A stretch of 64,000 nt of DNA, from assembly GCA_958298945.1 (NCBI GenBank), contig OY282605.1, positions 22,360,811-22,424,810 on the forward strand, given 5' to 3'. Of this stretch, positions 55,473 through 64,000 are shown one piece after another. The translations under genes and the position numbers were made by a program. The notes under the pieces are model-generated. The model had not been told where the DNA came from. It saw only the letters and a program-made list of their open reading frames with translations, and did not search any database. This DNA is from Atherix ibis. Taxonomy: Eukaryota; Arthropoda; Insecta; Diptera; Athericidae. Each line of letters opens with the position of its first letter. Positions within the stretch are counted from its first letter, which is position 1.

Positions 55473-55590
55473 TATTATACGCTATTAAGTGGGTTTACTT
55501 GAAATAATCAAATGGGGCACTCGGTGACCTGCAGGTTATAGGTTTCCGATCCCTGCTCTAAGCAATCCAAACCAATCATCCACCCATGAA

Positions 55591-55932
55591 AACAATTCCG
55601 ATGACAGTTGTCAACAAGTTTTAAAACCTTCCTAATCATAGGGGAATGCACAAAATGTCTACTTTTATATCGCCAAATCAGATCTAGTTTTAATATTTGC
55701 ACTTAAGTACTGCCATAATACATTTTATTGTTTTATTATATGGCAGGAATGTTGTTTGGTACATTTTAAATAAACTAAATTTATTTGTAGTTATATTTTA
55801 AAAAAAAATTAAATTGAAAAATAATAGAATTTATTGCAATTGTATTTAATTGATTAATTTGGGTGAAATTCGTTTTGTTTTTGACAGCATTTGCAGTACA
55901 GTTTGAAGTTGCTGCTGTAACGGAATTGTGTT
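55591..55932 (-). mobile_element. MITE-like element, copy 3
   Basis: Reverse orientation to 21521-21888. The ends AACAATTCCGATGACAGTTG and CGGAATTGTGTTCGTAC are inverted and shared with the other copies; inside are GAATGCACAAAATG and TTAAGTACTGCCATA. About 340 bp, non-coding. Confidence 0.75.
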
Positions 55933-57499
55933 CGTACCACCAGTAAAATAGTGATTTTTGTTAGCTCAGTTGACGCAACGCGATGAACTTTTCATGAAGC
56001 ATAGCGGCAGCTCACAGGTTTACATAACTTTATGCATCATACAGACACACGCACACACACACGTGTATAGATATTGTTCGAATGGGAGCTTTTCCACCCG
56101 GCGCAACCCACAAACACGATGAGGCCAAATGAAGATGTTCTTTCTCTTTTCCAATTTAGCCGAAGTTCTCTTTTTTTACACTTTCCGTCGTAGTAAGCCC
56201 GAACAAAAATATATTGTAAATAGGCATTCTCTCTATGACTTTGTTAGTAGCTTTACGATCTTAGTTTTAGTTTTTTCTCTTTCTCTTTTAACATTTTATG
56301 TTATTCGAGATACCATCGGGTGTGCGATTAACGCACTTCCATCCAAACGTGTACGAGCGCATATATGAACTTTTGGTTTAATGATGGGGCTTGCTTTAAT
56401 TTGTTTTTTGAATTTTTCATTTTTTTTCGCTTCATACCAAAGACACGTGTATTGGATGCTAATGCATATGCCGGCCATGTATTATGTACTATATAGAAAA
56501 GAAGAAGAAGAAGAAGAAAAAACCATTCTGTAAAAGTATTGGAAAACGACAAAATATTCAAAAGAAAGTAATAAATTATTTGCATTATTGAAGAAAAGCC
56601 GATGACACCTTGCCTGTGTGTGCATTCTCGTAATAGGAGCAATTTTATTATTTTTTTATATAGTTTTTTTTTTGTTCTGTTTTTTGGAGGTGAATAAATT
56701 TGTTTTTTTTTTATAAGGAATTTAACATTTTATTGATTTGTTAAAATTGAGAATATTCCATACTTTATTTTTGAAGAGAATAAGTAAATAATTTTACTGA
56801 TATTTTAAGATACAATAAAATAAAATCTTATATTAGAAATTAATATCAAAAATACCCCAAAAAAATCTATAGTAAACCTGAAAGTTTTATTATTAAAAGT
56901 TTAATGTTCCCAAAAAATTTGCGAAAAAAACAAATTATTTTTTAAAAAAAAAACCCAATTTGTTGGGGTGGATTTTTTCTTCTTCTGAAAGTTCTTAAAA
57001 AAAAATCGGTATAAAAAGGTTTTTTTCTTGGGTGGGGTGGGTGGGTAGGGGGGTGGGTAAACTTTAAAAAAAAAATATCTGTTCGTTTTTGACTCTAAAG
57101 TAACTTGATGTAGCGCCAAGGTTATGAGGCCATTTCTGATGATCTGTAAGTGTGTGGGTTACACTTGAAATCAATTTTTGGTTAGTTATATTTTGTAAAG
57201 AATAGTTGTTTGTTTTAGGAATTTAAAAAAAACATATAAAGGCTCTACAATGGAGGGAATATCATTACAAAAGAAATTTTGGTTAAGGTGTCAATACGTT
57301 GGAAGTTGAATTTCATGGAGAGCGGGTGAGAGTCCTATCCTAATTCTGAGCAGTTTCCGTGCCCTGAATTTTAATAAGGCTGTCGTGTAGACTATTTGGA
57401 CACAGTCTGTGCGTCTACGGATGGGTAAAATTGTTATTAGAAGCTCTTGCAAGTTAGAAACTGCTTTGAATACCAGACAACAAATAGTTACTCCTTGCT
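55933..57499. other. Unassigned host-like spacer
   Basis: No gene recognised. A CA microsatellite lies near 56042-56062, an AGA/AAG run at 56500-56518 and GGTGGG-rich sequence at 57030-57060. 56100-56340 has an open frame without a recognised domain. Confidence 0.5.
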
Positions 57500-57960
57500 G
57501 TAAAAAATATCCTATTTTATAAAGGATTATCCAATTTTGATTTTGAAAAGTAAAATATTTAATAAAACATAATAAAAACTTAGATAATTGTTTTTAAAGT
57601 TATTGGTTCAACCTTGCTATTTTATGCATAAAATAAAACCGAATTCAAAAAGTGACGAGAGACTTTTTGCAGGACGAGATTTCCTTTTGAGGTTATTTTT
57701 ATTGACGCCAATTCATATTACGAAATCTTGAAATTCTATGTTCTGGGAAATTTTGGTAAAAAAAAACCAAAATTTCTCTCATATTGTGTGCCTTAAGATG
57801 CCTTTTTGTTGAATCGACAAAAATAAAAATCGATTCTCGGTTACCGACTCTTCTTTTTCATTTTGAAAGAAACACGGGTCAATGATACCTTAAGACCAAC
57901 TGTTCACACCATGCAGTCTCTTTTGTTTACATAAAACAATTTTTCCAGAGTCATTAGGAA
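57500..57960 (-). pseudogene. DD41D-type transposase relic, minus strand
   Basis: Read on the minus strand: decayed VWCEQLVLRYH/GIIDPCFFQNEK (family VWCGLWSGGIIGPYFF) at about 57930-57870, EESVTENR, then QKGILRHTI with EKFWFFF (family QQDGATCHTAREIL; the Asp is lost), then FPEHRISRFRNMNW, followed by a stop-ridden C-terminus containing a KEISSCKKSL phrase. The 3' landmark appears inverted near 57515-57530 (GGATTATCCAATTTT). Inactive. Confidence 0.7.
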
Positions 57961-58144
57961 TTTTTTAGAGCTCCATTAAGAGTACTTTTCCTTATTGACC
58001 CATTCCTTGAACGAGATATATGCCTAATCAGTTTCCAAAACGCCATTGTGCGGCATTCAATTACTGTATTTTTTAAGTTAAAATTACTAATTTTCCAAAA
58101 TACAAAATGATGAAGCTTAGAAAAAAGGAAGTAACAATTTTTGG

Positions 58145-59905
58145 CCGAATACAGAGGGCCTTAAACCTAGTGCACACTTGGTACCAAGAGGCAGATCTCA
58201 ACGTAAACCCTAACAAAACGGTCTAAGTTCCATTCACTAAGAAGCATAAGTTTAATCTCATCAAGATCAAGATGAATGGAACTGAACTTGAGTTCTCTAC
58301 TGAGGTCAAATGTGTAGGGGTCATTCCACAACTCTGGAACTCACACCTTACCACTGTTACTGATAGCAAAACTAAAGCTATTTGGGCTTTTCACAGGCTC
58401 TTCGATAAAACCTGGGGTCTACAACCAAAAATGATACAATGGTCATATCTGGCAATAGTTATACCTATCATCAATAACGCGGCTCTCGTTTGGTGGCCTA
58501 AGACTGAACAACTTACTGTCAAAGTAATTGTTCTCGTCAAGTTCAAAGACTTACCCCGCGATAGCTCTTGAAGCTCTTTTATATCTGCTACCTTTGCATT
58601 TGCATATTAAAAAGCAAGCAGTTAAAGGGACTTTTAGGTTAGGACATTCCAAAAACACTCTTACGGTTGTATCGGACCTACAAGAATTCAAGGAACTATC
58701 TCTCGGAGACAATGCCAGGGAATCCTAATTTAACCAAATCCGTCAAAGTATTTGTCATGATTCGCTTAACTTGACAGGGGCCGTCACTCGAATCACTTGA
58801 CAGGGCCGTTACACAGACGGTCCTAAAACGTATGTTGGAGTTAGGGGTGGGAAAGGTAAAGTCGGATCTTATTACTGTCTATCTAAAGCCCTAGCTAAAA
58901 CCCCATTGATTTTTCACACAGAAATACATGCCATCGAGCTTTATGCTAGAGAGCATATCAAAAGGAACCTACATAACGCAAAGATCATTAACATATATCA
59001 GATAGCCGAGCTGCATTGATAGCTCTTGTCTCATATCATCTCGAATCCAAGCTAGTTTGGGATATCCTCACGGTCCTAAATCAACTGACCAAAGTCAATA
59101 AAGTAACTTTGCTGTATCTAGGGTAATGCACTAGCAGACAGATTGCTAAGAGGGTAGCAAATTTTGCGTTTATTAGATCAGAACCCTTCTGTGGCCATCC
59201 AAAGGGGTACTGAGGGTCTATTATAGAGTCCTGGGATCGCGGGATTAAAAGCTTCACTCTAACAAATGCATCGCTTTTTTTTTAAAAAAGGAAGCGGCCG
59301 AGGTCCTTAAACTCAACAAACTAAACCTAAGGCACTTGGGTCTATTATAAAGTCCTGGGAATACGGGGTTCAAAACTCACTTTATAAAATGCATTGTTTT
59401 TTCTAAAAAAAAAGTGCGCCAGAGGTCTCTAAACTTAACCCATTAAGTATGAATCATCCTAAAAAGTGCATCGGTTTTTAAAAAAAAGGGCGGCAGAGGC
59501 CCTTCAACTCAACAAACCAGACCTAAGGGCCACTTGGCTCTATTATAGAGTCCTGGGAACGTAGGGTTAAAAGCCCCAAGGGTAATTCCGCGTTCACGCA
59601 TCACTCTAAAAAATGCATCGCTTTTTCTAAAATAGAGAGCGGCAGGACCTTAAATTTAACAAACTTGACCTAAAGCCACTGTCTGTTAAAATATCATCTT
59701 TATAAGAAGGGAAAATCTGACACAAAAATCTGCCGCTTCTGCCCTGAGAAGGATGATACGTTGAATCACCTATTCTGTGATTACAATGGACTCCAGAGAC
59801 TGCAGTATTTTGGTTTAGGATTCCCTGATCCCTACGAAATTTCCCGGCTAATACCAAATATGATATTGAGGTTCACTAAAATCCTCAATTTTACTATTAT
59901 CTAAG
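58145..59905 (+). pseudogene. Non-LTR ORF2: RT thumb, RNase H, CCHC, broken
   Basis: The RT part reads RIQRALNLVHTWYQEADLNV then NPNKTV (family AL..V..WC...GL.VNP.KT), then LEFSTEVKCVGVIP and KAIWAFHRLFDKTWGLQPKM, with a WSYLAIVIPIINNAALVWWP stretch. RNase H has YTDGPKT (Asp at 58816-58818), HTEIHAIEL (Glu at 58921-58923), SDSRAALIALVSYHLESKLV after a frameshift, and GNALADRLLRG near 59130. The C-terminus has CRFCPEKDDTLNHLFC (59730-59780), the C..C...H...C motif of many LINEs. Stops at several points (for example TAA 58215, TGA 58569) and an inserted repeat region at 59205-59650. Inactive. Confidence 0.8.
59205..59650 (+). repeat. Degenerate tandem repeats of about 120-190 bp within the LINE coding region
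   Basis: Phrases CTATTATARAGTCCTGGGA, AATGCATYG(C/T)TTTTT and GGCAG(A)GG(A/C)CCTTAAA-CTCAAC recur three or four times (for example CTATTATA at 59219, 59342 and 59539; the AATGCATCG-like phrase at 59265, 59389, 59468 and 59611). The segment between RNase H and the Cys motif is thus amplified. Spacing is irregular, and each copy is decayed. Confidence 0.75.
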
Positions 59906-59925
59906 TTAGGCTTATTCACCACACG

Positions 59926-60589
59926 TTAGACATAATATTCCGCATCGCCTACGTAGACATAATATTCCGCATTCTAGCATAGGGTGTCCTATACTTATCA
60001 GGCGTAATCAGTGCATCCGAAGGTACCATGCATTCAGATCCTCATACAGACGGCACTCCACTAAGAGATGAAAAACATTATCTTCTGGTGCAATACATAG
60101 ACACTCTGCTATCATCACTCAAACCTATCTCAACAAGAATAATTTCATAATCTTCTTAAGTATCACATACTATAGGCACAGGCTACATTCAAATGTATTT
60201 TACGCAGTAAACTTAAGGCTTGAGATAAACTCGTGAGTCCATTTGCCATTCTATCGCTGTTGCCAAATTTCATACATTGTGTACAGGACTAGAGCCCACC
60301 CAAATTCCAGATTTTTTTCATGCGCCACTGGACATCTTTTCTCCAATACACTACCTCAATGTAGCCAATAGAGGACTCAACTCCTCTCTAAATTCTACCA
60401 AAAAGACCTGCATTGCATCAGTAGAGACCACCCTACAAAGATATAACCTCAAAATGTTGTTGATTTTATCCTCTTAAGAACATACACCGTATAAGCCATT
60501 CAAGCGACAACACTGCCCCATTACTTCCCCAATACCCTCCGCAGGCATCTAATGACACCTGCCACTTTCTGAGGTGGTCCTAAATCCTA
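59926..60589. other. Unassigned balanced-composition segment
   Basis: Composition matches the neighbouring LINE rather than the AT-rich spacer, suggesting element-derived DNA. AGACATAATATTCCGCAT is present twice (about 59928 and 59953). A 66-codon plus-strand frame at 60277-60477 was not recognised. Confidence 0.4.
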
Positions 60590-60770
60590 CTCTGAGATTG
60601 CAATACCATTACCCGCCAGAGACCACACCAGCATTTTGGTTTGGCATCACCTGATCCCTACGAGATTACTCCGTTACCAACAAATGTGGTATTGAGGTTC
60701 ACTAAAAGCCTCATTATTACTTTTATCTGAGTTAGGGGTATTCACCAAAAAAAAAATCCTAATTGGTGGA
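60590..60770 (+). mobile_element. Second 3' end of the RNase-H non-LTR element
   Basis: Aligns with 59790-59940: CAGCATTTTGGTTTGG, CCTGATCCCTACGA, TATTGAGGTTCACTAAAA, TTTTATCTGAGTTAGG and TATTCACCA. It ends in an A-run (60751-60759). Either an independent short insertion or a duplication of the LINE end. Confidence 0.75.
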
Positions 60771-61640
60771 AGTGGTTTTGAGACTATATGCCTTTTGCTA
60801 CCCTCCTCATATTATTTCAGAAAAAAATTCCTCTTTTTATGTTAGAAAAATATACCAAAAGTCTATCATTTCTGCAGGTATTTATTGAAAATATTGAAAT
60901 TAAATTAAATTATGAGTATTTATTAATGCAGATGATAAATAAAAAAATAAATTCCGTTTTCTAATAGACGAAAAAAAAATTCTTACTTTTTGGTTTTTTT
61001 TTTATTCCCTATTAAATTTAGTCGTTCTGATATGTTGAAATTACTCTTTTTTTTTGCAATGTTTCAAAGAAGAGAATAAGAAAAATGAAGAAAAATGAAG
61101 CAAAATTCAAATGATAAAAGTATTAATTTAAAATAGAAATTGAATTTTATTATGAAAATAGTTTGTTTGAAAAAAATTCCCTTTTTTTACAATCGCCGAT
61201 GTATCCTTCGTATTATAATGGACGACTATGTACATTCGTTTGTATGCGCAATAATATGTTGTTGGGGAGACGAATGTTCATGTGTTCCAACGAATACAAT
61301 CATATGAAAAAGTAGAAAACGATTTTGAACGAAAAACATCCCTCAAACAGAAAACATTAGTGGTAGGTCATATAAAACGCCTTCTGGCATAGTCTTTGGT
61401 CTTTGAACTTTGACGTTGTTCCGCACACGAAATACTCAAAAGATAAAAAGTCAACAAAGAAAAAAAAAAGAACTTTGCCAAAGAAAATATTGAACGAGGC
61501 TCCTTTCAAAAGCAATGCGGCTAAACTCAATTCTCATATGAAATAACCCCTAAATGCGAAATATGCTATGTTGAAGTTGGGAATTTTAGTTAATAATCAG
61601 CAGCCCCAAAAAAAAATAATAGGAGAAACATCAACAATGC

Positions 61641-61676
<36 letters not shown>

Positions 61677-62424
61677 TTATTTCAGTTTTGTTTGTATCTA
61701 CCGACAAGTAACAAAAATAAACAAGAAATGCAAAAATGTGTTTTTTTTTCTTTTAAGGGAAATTATAAAATGAAATTTATAAAACGAAAACATGTACAGA
61801 AAAGGGTGCATAATATCTGAAAAATGGTCGTATAGTAAAAAGTACTTATAATAAAATGAAGACGAAAAGTAACTACGAGTACAGTAGACTGAGAGTATAA
61901 CGATCTAATACACTGCTGGCCAAAAATATCCAACCCATTTTGGTTTATGGAGGGGGAAGGGGGGGTGAATTTAAATTAAATTAATTTTGATCTGAAATTT
62001 GTGGGGAAAATAAATTATTATTTTAAAAATTGATAATAAATAATAAATGCTTCAAAACCAATTTGTTCATTAAAAAAAAAAAACCCTTATTTGCGTTTGG
62101 TTAATGGTTTGTACGATTCTGGACATTTAAGGGTGGATCAGTATTTTTTATTGTATCTTTTAAGTCTTTTCTTTTGGAGAATGGACAGTGGCCGCTACCA
62201 TGTAAATTCTATAGCATTGGAAAAGGGGTGATTGTTTGTTTTTAATTTTTTTGTAGAAAATCTCTAACTAATTTTGAACTGCTGCATAATGAATCCTTTA
62301 CCAATTATTTCGATACTGTTCTAAATATACTAACATATTCTTATTGGTCTGAAAAATATTTAGATACAGTTTTTTTTTTAAATTTACTCCAATCCGCAAT
62401 GAAGTTTTCTAGTTATTCCGTAAA
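60771..62424. other. AT-rich spacer with an AAT microsatellite
   Basis: No gene recognised. A pure (AAT)n tract spans 61641-61675. 61200-61450 is more balanced but has no long frame. Confidence 0.55.
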
Positions 62425-62485
62425 GAAAATTATCGAGCAGCCGAGTTGATTCATAGATGGCAGCACAGGTTTTTGGCGGCAGTTT
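62425..62485 (-). repeat. Inverted relative of the 184-bp repeat
   Basis: Its reverse complement (GTGCTGCCATCTATGAA, CTCGGCTGCTCGATAAT) matches the GTGGTGCCATCTATGAACAA and CGGCAGCTCGATTATG core of the units at 50911-51566. Confidence 0.65.
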
Positions 62486-62559
62486 TTTTTGTCCTCCAAA
62501 AAACAGTTTCAAAGTTCTCAGTAGACTAGTTTTAATAGTTAAAAGCCCAATCAAATCGA

Positions 62560-64000
62560 ATTTTCAGTAGAAATTTTAGGTAGAAATTTACCTTAGAAAT
62601 TTTTAGTACGAATTTTCGGTAGAAATTTTTCTTAGAAATTTACAGTAGAAATTTTCAGTACGAATTTTCCTTAGAAATTTTCCTCCGAAATTTACAATAA
62701 AAAATTTCGGTAGGAATTTTCCTTAGAAATTTACAGTTGAAATTTTTAGTAGGAATTTTGAGTAGGAATTTTCAGTAGAAATGTTCAGTTTAATTTTTCA
62801 GGAGGAATTTTCCTTAGAAATTTATAGTAGAAATTTTTTCAATTTTCCTTTGAAATTTTGAGCCAAGATTTTTCAGTATGAATTTGCAGTAGAAATTTTC
62901 AGTAGAAATTTTTAGTAGATATTTTGAGTAGGTTTTTTCGGTAGAAATTTTCAGGAGGAATTTCAGTAGATATTTTCAGGGGGAATTTTCAGTAGAAATT
63001 TTCGGTAGAAATTTTCGGTAGAAATTTTCAGTAGAAATTTTTAGTTTAAATTTTCAGGAGGAATTTTCAGTAGAAATTTTCAGTTTAATTTTTCAGCAGG
63101 AATTTTTCTTAGAAATTTACAGTAGAAATTTTTAATAGGAATTTTGAGTAGGAATTTTTAGTAGAAATTTTCCGTAGAAATTTTGAGTAAGACTTTTCAG
63201 TAGGAATTTGCAGTAGAAATTTTCAGTAGAAATTTTTAGTAGAAATTTTGAGTAGGTTTTTTCGGTAGAAATTTTCAGGAGGAATTTTCAGTAGAAATTT
63301 TCAGTAGAAATTTTCAGTAGAAATTTTTAGTAGGAATTTTGAGTAGGAATTTTTAGTAGAAATTTCCCTTAGAAATTTTGAGTAGGTTTTTTCGGTAGAA
63401 ATTTTCAGGAGGAATTTTCAGTAGAAATTTTCAGTAGAAATTTTTAGTAAAAATTTTGAGTAGGTTTTTTCGGTAGAAATTTTCAGGAGGAATTTTCAGT
63501 AGAAATTTTCAGTAGAAATTTTCAGTAGAAATTTTTAGTAGGAATTTTGAGTAGGAATTTTTAGTAGAAATTTCCCTTAGAAATTTTGAGTAGGTTTTTT
63601 CGGTAGAAATTTTCAGTAGGAATTTGCAGTAGAAATTTTCAGTAGAAATTTTTAGTAGAAATTTTGAGTAGGTTTTTTCGGTAGAAATTTTCAGGAGGAA
63701 TTTTCAGTAGAAATTTTCAGTAGAAATTTTCAGTAGAAATTTTTAGTAGGAATTTTGAGTAGGAATTTTTAGTAGAAATTTCCCTTAGAAATTTTGAGTA
63801 GGTTTTTTCGGTAGAAATTTTCAGGAGGAATTTTCAGTAGAAATTTTCAGGGGGAATTTTCAGTAGAAATTTTCAGTTTAATTTTTCAGGAGGAATTTTC
63901 CTTAGAAATTTATAGTAGACATTTTTTCAATTTTCCTTTGAAATTTTGAGCCAAGATTTTTCAGTATGAATTTGCAGTAGAAATTTTCAGTAGAAATTTT
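62560..64000. repeat. 13-bp minisatellite array 4, with higher-order structure, open at window end
   Basis: The unit CAGTAGAAATTTT or a close variant is essentially the reverse complement of the unit in arrays 1-3. The phrase GAGTAGGTTTTTTCGG starts at 63250, 63380, 63458, 63588, 63666 and 63796, giving spacings 130, 78, 130, 78, 130, so a 208-bp (16 x 13) higher-order unit. A larger block (GGAGGAATTTTCCTTAGAAA to TTTTCAATTTTCC) at 62801 recurs at 63889, 1088 bp later. The array continues beyond the window. Confidence 0.93.

Larger units (their letters stand above)
53145..55555. mobile_element. hAT-like element carrying two nested mariners
   Basis: The left end CAGGGGTGGACAACCT at 53145 and the right end, read inward, CAGGGATCGGAAACCT from 55555 match at 12 of 16 positions and have the CAGGG start of many hAT elements. 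Both sides carry the 8-bp duplication CTCTAAGC (53136-53143, with one extra C before the element, and 55556-55563), the hAT-typical length. Removing the mariners (53242-54400 and 54822-55472) leaves about 0.6 kb with no hAT transposase, so the host is non-autonomous. Confidence 0.75.
58130..59925 (+). mobile_element. RNase-H-bearing non-LTR retrotransposon, 5'-truncated
   Basis: The C-terminal half of a LINE ORF2, from the RT thumb through an RNase H domain to a Cys-rich motif, without the palm. The presence of RNase H points to an I/LOA-like lineage rather than Jockey or RTE. A second copy of its 3' end follows at 60590-60770. GC content is visibly higher than the surroundings. Confidence 0.75.

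Overview
The window looks like repeat-rich, AT-rich intergenic or intronic DNA from an insect, most likely a brachyceran fly. The evidence is indirect: mariner copies of several subfamilies (one close to the Drosophila mauritiana type), many Tc1/mariner relatives with a DD41D catalytic spacing, RNase-H-bearing non-LTR elements, AT-rich spacers and GA/CT/CA/AAT microsatellites. I found no intact host protein-coding gene, no rRNA and no tRNA. Every protein family I could recognise belongs to a transposable element and every copy is broken. All homology calls and borders come from reading the sequence by eye; no search or alignment was run.

Layout. 1-10 kb: DD41D-type fragments (1.3-2.7 kb), an inverted-repeat foldback block (3.5-4.0 kb), a duplicated block carrying a mariner N-terminal scrap (5.3-6.4 kb), a snap-back hairpin (7.4 kb) and repeats ending in ACCCTGTAT (7.9-8.7 kb). 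10-17.5 kb: two inverted copies of one non-LTR retrotransposon (11.6-13.1 kb plus; 14.55-15.3 kb minus), both bounded by target-site duplications, one with a further nested insertion; then a mariner relic and a 182-bp tandem array. 18.7-21.4 kb: a DD41D relic whose coding sequence has expanded into a 61-bp tandem array, followed by a nearly complete DD41D element with terminal inverted repeats. 21.5-32.4 kb: a small MITE-like family, a deleted mariner (23.2 kb), a Tc1 relic (26.9 kb), a mariner nested in a DD41D relic (27.7-29.0 kb) and a mauritiana-type mariner (31.1-32.4 kb). 33.8-42.9 kb: three arrays of a 13-bp AT-rich minisatellite, two of them joined to DD41D sequence. 42.9-49.9 kb: an island poor in recognisable transposons, rich in homopolymers and GA/CT tracts, the best candidate for host regulatory or untranslated sequence. 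50-64 kb: a deleted mariner and 184-bp repeats, a hAT-like element containing two mariners (53.1-55.6 kb), a third MITE copy, a DD41D relic (57.5 kb), an RNase-H non-LTR relic (58.1-59.9 kb), and a 13-bp array in the opposite orientation with higher-order structure that runs off the end of the window.

The sequences do not work together as a pathway. The region reads as layered insertion, internal deletion, inverted duplication and tandem amplification of transposon sequence. Its most unusual features are the 13-bp arrays (higher-order periods mostly multiples of 13, one interrupting a transposase reading frame), a mariner with 5'-end sequence at both termini, and several near-perfect hairpins with 19-26-nt arms.
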